A stretch of DNA of 12,521 nucleotides from Bdellovibrionales bacterium RBG_16_40_8 (GCA_001769925.1 MEPT01000054.1:3204-15724), one strand, 5' to 3'. Positions 1-6,123 are shown, counted from the first letter of the stretch. Made by a program: numbers and translations. The notes: generated by a model from the letters alone, not told the origin.

Positions 1-925
1 CGATTTTTTTTTCTTCGTCTTCTGAGGCGGCCACAGTGCAGAGAACGCTGGCGGCCATGCAGCGCTGCCCTGCGCATCCGGTAAAAGAATCGGCTATGCC
101 TTTACCTGTCAAAGTGAGATCTGCATCGGGCATAAGTATTATGTGATTTTTAGCGCCACCAAGGGCGAGGACCCGTTTTAAATTATGCGATCCTCTGCGG
201 TAAATCTCTTTTGCGATAGTGGTTGAGCCCACAAAACCCACTGCGCGAATTTCTTTATTATCAATAAGCGCTTCGACAGTTTTTTTGCCACCTTGAACAA
301 TATTAAAAACCCCTTTAGGCAGTCCGGCTTCTTTTAGCGCATCTGCTAATAATAAAGAGGTTAATGGAGTTTTATCTGACGGCTTCCAGACGATACTGTT
401 ACCTAAAGTAATAGCAATGGGGATCATCCATAGCGGCACCATTGCCGGAAAATTAAATGGCGTAATTGCGGCAACAACCCCGAGTGGTTCTCGTCGGTAT
501 TCACAAGATACACCGCGAGAAACCTCTACTTTGCCACCGCAATCAAGATTTTGTAAAGATAAGGCAAATTCGATAACCTCAACACCTTTATTTATCTCGG
601 CATGTGCTTCGCTTAATGTTTTGCCGCACTCACTAGAAATTCGATTGGCAATTTTACTACTATCGCGAAGTAAAATTTCACGAAAACGAAACATAACTTG
701 TGATCGCTCTTTAATTGGCAGACTGCCCCAGCGAAGTTGCGCACGGTTAGCGTTTTCTATTATTTTCTGCAGGTCTTCAAGCGTTGTTTCGTGGCCTGAG
801 CCTATTTTTTGATTGGTGTATGGGCTTACAACTTGAAATTCAGCACCAGAGGGAGTGAACCATTCGCCGTCACAGAAATCAGGGCAGATAATAACATCTT
901 TAGGAATCTCAACGACTAAGCTCAT
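1..925 (-). CDS. mmsA: Methylmalonate-semialdehyde dehydrogenase (CoA-acylating), C-terminus cut by window edge
   Basis: This enzyme converts (methyl)malonate semialdehyde, NAD+ and CoA to propionyl-CoA or acetyl-CoA in valine and inositol breakdown in the cytoplasm. My reading of the minus strand gives 308 codons from the ATG at 923-925; the family is about 500 residues, so roughly the last 190 are outside the window. Visible family marks are TPFNFPAMVPLWMIPIA (residues 155-171, with oxyanion Asn158), VWKPSDKTP (179-187, cofactor Lys181), FVGST (231-235), LGGAKNH (255-261) and the active-site segment GQRCMAA with catalytic Cys289. GAKNH stands where ordinary aldehyde dehydrogenases have a Glu-Leu-Gly-Gly motif, which is typical of the CoA-acylating branch. 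The start is supported by a Shine-Dalgarno GAGGTGA (931-937) five bases upstream. A valine-pathway partner may be the gene at 7757. I am confident of the family and fairly confident of the substrate. Confidence 0.93.
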   Translation of the reverse strand, partial: MSLVVEIPKDVIICPDFCDGEWFTPSGAEFQVVSPYTNQKIGSGHETTLEDLQKIIENANRAQLRWGSLPIKERSQVMFRFREILLRDSSKIANRISSECGKTLSEAHAEINKGVEVIEFALSLQNLDCGGKVEVSRGVSCEYRREPLGVVAAITPFNFPAMVPLWMIPIAITLGNSIVWKPSDKTPLTSLLLADALKEAGLPKGVFNIVQGGKKTVEALIDNKEIRAVGFVGSTTIAKEIYRRGSHNLKRVLALGGAKNHIILMPDADLTLTGKGIADSFTGCAGQRCMAASVLCTVAASEDEEKKI

Positions 926-930
926 TTTTG

Positions 931-937
931 TCACCTC
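931..937 (-). promoter_or_regulatory. Ribosome binding site of mmsA
   Basis: Read on the minus strand this is GAGGTGA, five bases before the ATG. It fixes the mmsA start. Confidence 0.6.
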
Positions 938-1063
938 TTAGCCGTCAAAATAAAGGAATTTACCCAAGTCAGCAAGATTTTACGTAATAATTTCAGGGTA
1001 CTTTTAGCTATGTCGCAGATAGGCTAAAATAGCTGTCTACACTACTGCCAAAGGCTGGATTAA

Positions 1064-2479
1064 ATGGTTCTGCGTTTCAATCAGAGTGTGCGTCAAATTG
1101 TTTCATTTGGGGTTATTTTTAGCCTCTTGGTGCCCTATTCTGTGCTAGCTCAAGAACTTGAAAAGCCAAAAGATTCTACTAAAGAGATTGCTTCAATTAT
1201 TGCGCAAGAAACTGCTGAGTGGAGTGATAAAAACGAATCTCTTGTAGAAAAATTATTCGAGTCGGCAGAACGACTTGAGCGCGAAGCTGCGCGCATAGCA
1301 AGCTTGCGTGGTGAAAATTATCTTAAAGATCTTATCGATAAAAACCAATTTATTCTTGAGGATTCTGTATTTGGTATCAATATGTCTTATCGCATAATCG
1401 ACAATCATCGCGTGCCAAGATTTTTAATAAATAACGAAACATATATAATAATAGATGAAAAAATAATTACACGCGAGTCAAAGCATTTAAAGCAGTACAT
1501 TGCCCGCATACATATTGAGAGCGGCCAAAATCAAAGTAAAACCGGTAGAAATTTGACGGTAGTTTATATTAATGACGATGTGACTAGTGTTGAGCATCTT
1601 TCTAAACCAAAGCCTACTCAATGGAGTTGGTGGAAAGAATATTTTATCTCAAAATACAAACGACCTACGTTAAGTGATGTTAGCATGGCAGTAGTTACCG
1701 GTATGCTAATGCAAGGGGCACTCACCATTGGCAGCACATGGGTTAAACATAAAATGCAAGGCACAGAATTTTCTATGATTCCGACATACTGGTCAATGGG
1801 GTTTGCCCTAGGGATAGGATCATTTCTTTCAACCTACCGTAACTGGGCGGTAAACTCTGGGACGCGCCTTACCAGGGTGCTGAAATCACAGCTTGTCAGC
1901 AGCTTATATGCTGTGGGTTTAGTTATGGCGGTAACCGATGGTTCTATAGGGGATCGTCTATCTACCATAAGTATATTTACGGCAGAGGGGCAGGCTAAAG
2001 ATATAAGTTTGCTTGCAAATGGCGTTATGAATAATTACGCAAAAGATTATTGGGCACAAATTAGTCGTCTTCGTGAAACAACTAGAGAAAACGCTGGTAA
2101 CATTGCAATTAAAATACCACTGATAAATAAACAGATTGATTGGCGACGAGCTAGTTTTGAATACAGTGTTCTTTATTTAATTCCATGGACAATCAATGTA
2201 GTATCGCTTATCGCATTAGCTTCAACAGATTGGTTTCAAGTGCCAGGTACAAACATAACTGTTCCGATTTTGCAGTTTGCCGGTATACCTGTGGCTATGT
2301 ATTGGTCTAAATGGTACGCGCGTCGGTTGGCCGAGCGTGCAAAGTCAGATTTTGACGCCGCTGTTTATGCCGATGAAATTGAAAAGCTTGCGCAGAAATA
2401 TGAGTCTGTTTGGGATAAATATTTTGGTTTAAAAACCTTTCGAAAAATTGGCCGCAAATGTTCTGATTGGTTAAAATAG
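1064..2479 (+). CDS. Unrecognised exported protein with signal peptide and about five membrane segments
   Basis: I do not recognise this 471-residue protein. Residues 1-29 look like a Sec signal peptide: basic MVLRFNQSVR, a hydrophobic core, then SVLA before Gln30. Residues 36-85 are charged and helical (many Glu, Lys and Arg, possible coiled coil), and 86-180 form a mixed soluble region. Hydrophobic segments follow at about 206-226, 241-256, 276-294, 367-386 and 397-414, with a soluble loop at 295-360. The tail (415-471) is basic and charged. So a periplasmic N-terminal domain appears to precede a multi-span membrane domain. No catalytic motif is visible. The start has a modest AAGG (1051-1054) nine bases upstream. 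The gene stands alone, divergent from mmsA, and converges on the mini-oxidoreductase at 2548. The reading frame one base back stays open past the stop to 2596, so a late frameshift cannot be excluded. Confidence 0.75.
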   Translation: MVLRFNQSVRQIVSFGVIFSLLVPYSVLAQELEKPKDSTKEIASIIAQETAEWSDKNESLVEKLFESAERLEREAARIASLRGENYLKDLIDKNQFILEDSVFGINMSYRIIDNHRVPRFLINNETYIIIDEKIITRESKHLKQYIARIHIESGQNQSKTGRNLTVVYINDDVTSVEHLSKPKPTQWSWWKEYFISKYKRPTLSDVSMAVVTGMLMQGALTIGSTWVKHKMQGTEFSMIPTYWSMGFALGIGSFLSTYRNWAVNSGTRLTRVLKSQLVSSLYAVGLVMAVTDGSIGDRLSTISIFTAEGQAKDISLLANGVMNNYAKDYWAQISRLRETTRENAGNIAIKIPLINKQIDWRRASFEYSVLYLIPWTINVVSLIALASTDWFQVPGTNITVPILQFAGIPVAMYWSKWYARRLAERAKSDFDAAVYADEIEKLAQKYESVWDKYFGLKTFRKIGRKCSDWLK

Positions 2480-2547
2480 GCCAAAGCAAAGACATTAAAA
2501 AAGCAAAAAAGCTCTTCGACGAAATCAAGGGGAGTGGTTTTACCATT

Positions 2548-2823
2548 TTATATTTCAACCACAATGCGGTCGTTAGTTTGGCGCGGACAATTGTTTGAGC
2601 TGATGCCGAGAAGGCTTACTCCGCGCAATACAAGTGGCATCACTGTAGTTTGCAGTTCGGCACTTTCGGCAAGACCACCGCCAGTTATCAGCACAAAGTC
2701 ACCTTTTTTAATGCGGGCATCGTTATAAATTAAAACTTCATTTTCTTTAAGAGCGCGAGGTTTTTGCTCAATAAGCTTTGTGCTAATGTTTTTATTTTCT
2801 TCGGCGGTAATTAGTGATTTCAT
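2548..2823 (-). pseudogene. Multiply deleted YhdH-type quinone oxidoreductase / acrylyl-CoA reductase remnant (91 codons)
   Basis: The 91 residues read like a collage of a full zinc-free alcohol dehydrogenase-like protein of the YhdH/acuI family (normally about 325-330 residues). MKSLITAEENKN...ENEVLI fits the family N-terminus. YNDARI resembles the NYKDAL segment a little further on. GGGLAES...TTVMPLVLRGVSLLGISS fits the region before the last quarter (family form GLA..TLPTTVMPFILRNVRLQGVDS). DRIVVEI followed by the stop fits the natural C-terminus (GRTVVKV-like). Roughly 235 residues are missing in about three places, including the whole Rossmann cofactor domain, yet the frame stays open. 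It cannot be a working reductase of this family. It lies 33 bp downstream of tag on the same strand and may be read from the same transcript. The homology call comes from memory of family motifs, so the pseudogene status is likely rather than certain. Confidence 0.65.
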
Positions 2824-2856
2824 GTGATGGTGCCTATTTTGCTTTTTTATATGCTC

Positions 2857-3420
2857 TTATTTTTGTTTACGCCAGCAGTATACCATATGATCGTCTACTA
2901 AACCTGTAGCTTGCATATATGCGTACATTATAGTGCTGCCGACAAATTTAAAACCACGCTTTTTCAAGTCAGTCGCTAAAGCGTCACTTTCTTTAGAGCG
3001 CGTGGGTAGGTTAGAACGAGTGCGTGGTTTGTTCACAATAGTTCGGTTTTTGACAAAGCTCCATATATATGTGTCAAAACTGCCAAACTCTTTTTGAATT
3101 TTTAAAAATTCACGAGCATTTGTAATCGCCGATTTTATTTTTAAGTGGTTACGAATTATTTTTTTGTTTTTAGATAATAACTTTATTTTCTTTGTGTCAA
3201 AACGCGCTACTTTTTTAGCATCAAAATTAGCAAAGGCTTCGCGGTAACCTTGCCGACGAAGAAGAATAGTCTCCCAACTGAGGCCAGCTTGAGCTCCTTC
3301 AAGAATAAGAAATTCGAAGTGCTTTTTGTCGTTATGAACCGGTACCCCCCATTCTTTATCGTGATACCTATCATAGTGGGGTTTATTTTCTCCTACCCAA
3401 AAACAGCGTTTTTTTTTCAT
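2857..3420 (-). CDS. tag: DNA-3-methyladenine glycosylase I
   Basis: Tag removes 3-methyladenine from alkylated DNA as the first step of base excision repair. The 187-residue product matches the usual length and is recognisable end to end: RCFWV near the start, YHDKEWGVPV (19-28), LEGAQAGLSW (40-49, Glu41 and Trp49 in the base pocket), SDALATDLKKRGFKFVGSTI (145-164) and ATGLVDDHMVYC (171-182). The four zinc ligands of the family's zinc snap are present as Cys6, His20, His178 and Cys182, so the enzyme is probably active. The start is chosen because MKKKRCFWV reproduces the conserved N-terminus with no room for a longer one. No good Shine-Dalgarno is seen upstream (TAAATTACCTCGT on the minus strand), and the nearest promoter-like hexamers would give an almost leaderless message. 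The remnant at 2548-2823 follows 33 bp downstream. Confidence 0.96.
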   Translation of the reverse strand: MKKKRCFWVGENKPHYDRYHDKEWGVPVHNDKKHFEFLILEGAQAGLSWETILLRRQGYREAFANFDAKKVARFDTKKIKLLSKNKKIIRNHLKIKSAITNAREFLKIQKEFGSFDTYIWSFVKNRTIVNKPRTRSNLPTRSKESDALATDLKKRGFKFVGSTIMYAYMQATGLVDDHMVYCWRKQK

Positions 3421-3429
3421 ACGAGGTAA

Positions 3430-3457
3430 TTTATAAAAAAAAATATTGGTTTGTCTA
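3430..3457 (-). promoter_or_regulatory. Possible tag promoter
   Basis: On the minus strand a -35-like TAGACA (3452-3457) is followed after 16 bases by TATAAA (3430-3435). Only nine bases separate the -10 from the tag ATG, so transcription would start almost at the codon and give a very short leader. That would fit the lack of a Shine-Dalgarno. The stretch is AT-rich, so a chance match is quite possible. Confidence 0.3.
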
Positions 3458-3476
3458 TAAGGGTAATTTAGATGAC

Positions 3477-3551
3477 TGATTTTGAAGGTTATTTGGAGAG
3501 TTGATTTTGAAGGTTATTTGGAGAGTTGATTTTGAAGGTTATTTGGAGAGT
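3477..3551. repeat. Perfect 25-bp tandem repeat, three copies
   Basis: Three identical, abutting 25-bp units lie at 3477-3501, 3502-3526 and 3527-3551. Each begins TGATTTTGAAGG and ends TTTGGAGAGT. There are no spacers and no mismatches, so the expansion is recent. Because 25 is not a multiple of three, each copy is read in a different frame. An ATG at 3472 preceded by AAGGG opens a 10-codon reading frame through copy 1 that stops at the TGA joining copies 1 and 2. Confidence 0.95.
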
Positions 3552-3605
3552 TGAAATTGGTGTGAGAGTTGAAATTGGAGTGAAAGTTGAAATTGTACTG
3601 GAAAC
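3552..3605. repeat. 18-bp tandem repeat, two good copies and one partial
   Basis: TGAAATTGGTGTGAGAGT (3552-3569) is followed directly by TGAAATTGGAGTGAAAGT (3570-3587) and a diverged third unit starting TGAAATTGTACTGGAAAC (3588-3605). Read in the frame of the HNH remnant that follows, the units encode similar hexapeptides (EIGVRV, EIGVKV, EIVLET). The 18-bp steps keep frame, so they look like repeats that arose inside a coding region before it decayed. Confidence 0.8.
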
Positions 3606-3671
3606 AAAATTGAAAACGCAGCGCAACACCAACGCTGGAGCAGCATTGCATCACAAGACACGCTTAAGGTA
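3570..3671 (+). pseudogene. Decayed fragment of a second HNH gene copy
   Basis: Bases 3607-3649 are identical over 43 bp to 4727-4769 inside the intact HNH gene, and similarity extends a little on both sides. The protein reading EIGVKVEIVLET, then KLKTQRNTNAGAALHH, matches RIGVETIIESNV, then KLKTQRNTNAGAALRH, of the intact protein at residues 212-239. It then leaves the homology and stops at TAG 3669-3671. Only the hinge between the helical domain and the HNH domain survives. Neither an N-terminal domain nor HNH residues are visible nearby. It is the relic of a paralogous copy or of a local partial duplication. Confidence 0.75.
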
Positions 3672-3741
3672 GTTTGGTGTCCTGATTGCGAAGATACTTA
3701 AGTCTGAGCTGCGAAAAAATTTAAGATTGCGCTGCGAAAAA

Positions 3742-3761
3742 AATAAAAAATATTTTTTATT
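3742..3761. repeat. 20-bp perfect AT palindrome
   Basis: AATAAAAAATATTTTTTATT reads the same on both strands. It consists only of A and T and has no loop. It could be a cruciform, a protein site or part of a weak bidirectional terminator for decayed neighbours, but in such AT-rich DNA it may mean little. Confidence 0.5.
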
Positions 3762-4022
3762 AGGCTTGACGACTTTTCTTTTTTCTACGTTTTGCAGACA
3801 AATGATTTTAATTGTAATTCACCTCCGATCCCGCGATGTAATTTTTTTTGTAACCTGCGCCCCGATAGAGGGTAACTAATGGCATTTAATTTCTCTTTTC
3901 TGTGCCCACCAAAAATGCAAAATTTGTCGAAAACTCATATTTTAAAATGTGTGTTAGAGTAACTTTTATGAATAAAAAAAGAAGGTTATATAAAAATAAC
4001 CCAAGAAAAAAATAAACCAGCA

Positions 4023-4048
4023 TATATAAAATATGTCTATATAAAATA
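4023..4048 (+). repeat. 15-bp-spaced direct repeat with -10-like boxes before the HNH gene
   Basis: TATATAAAATA occurs at 4023-4033 and again at 4038-4048, a duplication with 15-bp period ending in the ribosome binding site. Each copy contains TATAAA, so the duplication offers two possible -10 elements. No convincing -35 is seen upstream of either. Confidence 0.5.
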
Positions 4049-4052
4049 GGAG
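4048..4052 (+). promoter_or_regulatory. Ribosome binding site of the HNH gene
   Basis: AGGAG lies five bases before the ATG at 4058 and selects that start. Confidence 0.65.
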
Positions 4053-4057
4053 ATTTA

Positions 4058-5068
4058 ATGAATATCCGAGCCCTGTCAGATAGCGAACTTGAATTCTGTC
4101 TTAGGAGTAAAGTTTCAGAAGAAAGAAAAATCACTGTGGAGGTGATTAGGCTTCTTGAAGAGGTGAATTCTAGAAATCTTCACCTTGAACGTGGATATGG
4201 TTCGCTCATTGAATACTGCATCAGGGATCTAGGGTATTCAGAGTCTAGTGCTTACCGGCGAGTGGCGGCAATGCGGGTAGCGAAAGAAATTCCGCAAGTG
4301 ACGGAGGCTCTAACAGAAGGGCGATTGAGTCTGGTGGTTGTGGCACAGGCACACACGTTTTTTAAGAAGACGGCAAAATCGAAAACCGAGTTGGGAGAAG
4401 ATAAAAAGTGTGAGGTGTTTAAAGCGCTTGAGCAAAAGAGTGCGCGCGAGGCCGAGAAGATTCTTTTACATCTTTTGCCAGATCTTGCAGCTAATGAAAT
4501 ACCCAAAGAAAAAATTAAAGCCGTAACCGCAGAGTATACCCAAGTAACGATGGTACTGCACGAAAAACTTCGACTGAAACTTGAGGAGTTAAAAAGTCTT
4601 TTTTCTCATAAAAATTCAAACCCAAGTTATAGCGAACTTGTAGAATTACTTGCTGATTTTGCATTGAAGAAGTTAAAACCTGAACCAGCGAGAATTGGAG
4701 TGGAAACGATAATTGAATCCAATGTTAAATTGAAAACGCAGCGCAACACCAACGCTGGAGCAGCATTGCGGCACAATATAAGTGCTGACGCCGAAATCAG
4801 CGTTGACGGTTGTGGAGTGAGAAAGCATATCTCAAAATCTTTGCGAGTAGAGGTATGGCGTAGGGCAGATCACAGATGCACATACACTGATTTGATCACA
4901 GGTCGTCGATGCGAGTCGAAATTTCAGTTGCAGGTGGAGCATATAGTGCCCGTAGCAAAGGGTGGAACAAACGATTTGCAAAATTTAGAACTGCTATGTG
5001 CGGCACACAATAAACTTAGAGCAATTCAAACGTTCGGGAGAAGTCATATGCAGCAGTTTACCTGTTAA
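4058..5068 (+). CDS. HNH endonuclease-like protein with helical N-terminal domain
   Basis: The 336-residue protein has two parts. Residues 1-210 are mostly helical and charged. They include YGSLIEYCIRDLGYSESSAYRRV (47-69), a helix-turn-helix-like stretch seen in HNH paralogues I associate with Bdellovibrio-type genomes and reminiscent of DUF222 proteins. A linker with KLKTQRNTNAGAAL (224-237) follows, then an HNH nuclease domain at about 258-325. The HNH core is complete: EHIVPVAKGG (294-303, His295), NLELLC (309-314, Asn309) and AAHNKL (315-320, His317). Cys274 and Cys285 precede it and Cys314 lies inside it, so metal binding is plausible. The DNA target and biological role are unknown. No methylase, helicase or phage gene is adjacent, so it is not an evident restriction system. 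It stands alone with its own ribosome binding site, next to a decayed partial copy (3570-3671) and tandem repeats on both sides, which suggests a gene family that duplicates and decays locally. Confidence 0.85.
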   Translation: MNIRALSDSELEFCLRSKVSEERKITVEVIRLLEEVNSRNLHLERGYGSLIEYCIRDLGYSESSAYRRVAAMRVAKEIPQVTEALTEGRLSLVVVAQAHTFFKKTAKSKTELGEDKKCEVFKALEQKSAREAEKILLHLLPDLAANEIPKEKIKAVTAEYTQVTMVLHEKLRLKLEELKSLFSHKNSNPSYSELVELLADFALKKLKPEPARIGVETIIESNVKLKTQRNTNAGAALRHNISADAEISVDGCGVRKHISKSLRVEVWRRADHRCTYTDLITGRRCESKFQLQVEHIVPVAKGGTNDLQNLELLCAAHNKLRAIQTFGRSHMQQFTC

Positions 5069-5108
5069 GAAATATAAATTGTTAAGAAATATAGATTGTT
5101 AAAAACTC
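5063..5108 (+). repeat. 17-bp tandem repeat containing the HNH stop codon
   Basis: TGTTAAGAAATATAAAT (5063-5079) is followed by TGTTAAGAAATATAGAT (5080-5096), one mismatch in 17, and a partial third unit TGTTAAAAACTC (5097-5108). The HNH stop codon TAA (5066-5068) is part of the first unit, and the next units repeat a TGTTAA. Confidence 0.85.
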
Positions 5109-5143
5109 TCAATAAACTAACAAACAAAATAGAATTTATAAAG

Positions 5144-5968
5144 CTACCGCAGCTTTACTGCTGGCACTCCGCCCCAGTGTTCTCCAGGTGGGATGACAGT
5201 TTTTGGTAAAACCACTGAATGGGGCATTACCCTTGCGCTATCGCCAATTGTAACTCCGCCAAGTACTGAAGCCTTAAGCCCAATGGTAACTTTATCGCCT
5301 ATTTTAACCGGAGCTATTATCAAGTACCCTTCTTGTCCGTAGTGAGCACAAAGTGTGGCTGAACCGCCGATTGTCACATTGCGCCCCATCTCAATTAACG
5401 AAGGGTCAGATATATTAGATGTATTTATTTGTGTGCCATCCCCAATTTTCATTCCCATAAGGCGAAAAAAAAGCAAATTAAACGGAGTTGGCGTAATGAG
5501 CTCAAGAAATGTGTAACGTACCAGGTAGGTAAGCGCGTTATGCATGTACCATTGCAAAAAATCTACCGAATAATAGGGGCCGCGAAAAATTTTTGGCTTT
5601 GCACGAATAACGAAATTTATAAACGGCACTATTATAACGAGGCTTATGCCATACAATATATATCCCGTAGCTATGCAAACTCCTATGACGAGATCTTGTA
5701 TTAGCCAATGTGAGTTAGCGGTTAGAGCGGTAAAATGGCGAAAGATAATAACGCCGGGGACAAGTGCTATGCCCAAAATCCCCGAACTTAAAATGTAAAT
5801 GGGCAAAATGGTTATCAGATAGACAACTGTTTTAAAACGGCGAAAAGCGGTCTCATAAAATCCAAGTAAGCCAGAGTGCGTTGAAGTTTGTGCGTCGACA
5901 TCTATTCGTTTCTGACGAGCCCGCGCTTGTAAAAAAATCTGACGTTTTTTGTGTTTTGGTGCAGCCAT
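5144..5968 (-). CDS. Membrane-anchored hexapeptide-repeat (left-handed beta-helix) transferase-like protein
   Basis: The 274-residue protein has a basic N-terminus (residues 1-22, many Lys and Arg), hydrophobic segments at about 47-75 and 91-121, and a C-terminal left-handed beta-helix domain at about 170-270. Repeats are visible as MKIGDGTQINT, ISDPSLIEMGRNVTIGGSAT, VKIGDKVTIGLKASVLGGVT and IGDSARVMPHSVV, ending in the loop PPGEHWGGVPAVKLR that closes many such acyltransferases. His209 in LCAHY is a candidate catalytic base. The domain order and motifs resemble the C-terminal membrane part of Pls/PosA-type amino-acid polymerising enzymes, here as a stand-alone protein without an adenylation domain. 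The substrate is unknown. An acyl or aminoacyl transfer at the inner membrane is a reasonable guess. The start is the ATG at 5966-5968; only a weak GGACGG precedes it. The gene converges with the HNH gene and diverges from the protease. Confidence 0.8.
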   Translation of the reverse strand: MAAPKHKKRQIFLQARARQKRIDVDAQTSTHSGLLGFYETAFRRFKTVVYLITILPIYILSSGILGIALVPGVIIFRHFTALTANSHWLIQDLVIGVCIATGYILYGISLVIIVPFINFVIRAKPKIFRGPYYSVDFLQWYMHNALTYLVRYTFLELITPTPFNLLFFRLMGMKIGDGTQINTSNISDPSLIEMGRNVTIGGSATLCAHYGQEGYLIIAPVKIGDKVTIGLKASVLGGVTIGDSARVMPHSVVLPKTVIPPGEHWGGVPAVKLR

Positions 5969-6055
5969 ATGACCGTCCGATGCTTTTTTTACGAGGAGAT
6001 GCGTCAGCCAATTAGAGCCTAATGATGAAAAAAAGTGCAGTCTAACTGCGTCAAA

Positions 6056-6073
6056 ATGAAATTAAAATTTCAT
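6056..6073. repeat. Inverted repeat in the intergenic region before the protease
   Basis: ATGAAAT (6056-6062) and ATTTCAT (6067-6073) form perfect 7-bp arms around TAAA, about 50 bp before the protease start and about 90 bp before the divergent gene. It could be an operator for either gene. No clear promoter hexamers were found, so the role is open. Confidence 0.4.
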
Positions 6074-6111
6074 AAATCCAAAAGTTAGTCATACGATTTT
6101 ACGTACAACTC

Positions 6112-6118
6112 AAGGAGG
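6112..6118 (+). promoter_or_regulatory. Strong ribosome binding site of the protease
   Basis: AAGGAGG, continuing into two more G, lies five bases before the ATG at 6124. It is the best Shine-Dalgarno in the window and suggests high translation of the secreted protease. Confidence 0.8.
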
Positions 6119-6123
6119 GGTTA

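Larger units (their letters stand above)
3421..4057. other. Rearranged gene-free stretch upstream of the HNH gene
   Basis: These 637 bases hold no intact gene. From left to right I see a possible tag promoter (3430-3457), a perfect 25-bp tandem triplication (3477-3551), an 18-bp tandem repeat (3552-3605), a decayed copy of part of the HNH gene (about 3570-3656), a repeated GCTGCGAAAAAA (3708-3719 and 3731-3742), a 20-bp AT palindrome (3742-3761), a small inverted repeat GGTTAT/ATAACC (3984-4001) and a 15-bp direct repeat just before the HNH ribosome binding site. In 3762-3960 I find only AT-rich sequence and one more GC-rich patch (3823-3876) with no recognised RNA fold. Confidence 0.7.

Noticed and set aside
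417..812. 131-codon open frame on the + strand
   Set aside because: It lies antisense to mmsA, whose minus-strand product shows clear family motifs throughout. The + strand product has no recognisable features.
2307..2564. 85-codon minus-strand frame overlapping the end of the 471-residue gene
   Set aside because: It overlaps a better coding frame, has low-complexity composition, and does not resemble the missing part of the oxidoreductase.
3477..3605. Possible CRISPR array from the repeats
   Set aside because: The units abut directly with no spacers, and there are no cas genes in the window.
3823..3876. GC-rich patch as a riboswitch or small RNA
   Set aside because: I could not fold it into a known riboswitch consensus on either strand or find a consistent stem set.
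3969..4016. 15-codon basic mini-ORF MNKKRRLYKNNPRKK containing a small inverted repeat
   Set aside because: It has no Shine-Dalgarno, and its composition is what A-rich DNA gives by chance.
3886..4134. 82-codon minus-strand frame before the HNH gene
   Set aside because: It is Phe/Leu-rich as expected from antisense AT-rich DNA, has no ribosome binding site, and overlaps the HNH start.
4058..5068. HNH gene as part of a restriction-modification or phage module
   Set aside because: There is no methyltransferase, terminase, integrase or phage structural gene next to it, and no insertion-sequence-type terminal inverted repeats were seen.
5139..5157. Hairpin TAAAGCT/AGCTTTA over the stop codon of the hexapeptide protein gene, as a terminator
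   Set aside because: The stem is only 7 bp, AT-heavy, and not followed by a proper T tract on the minus strand.
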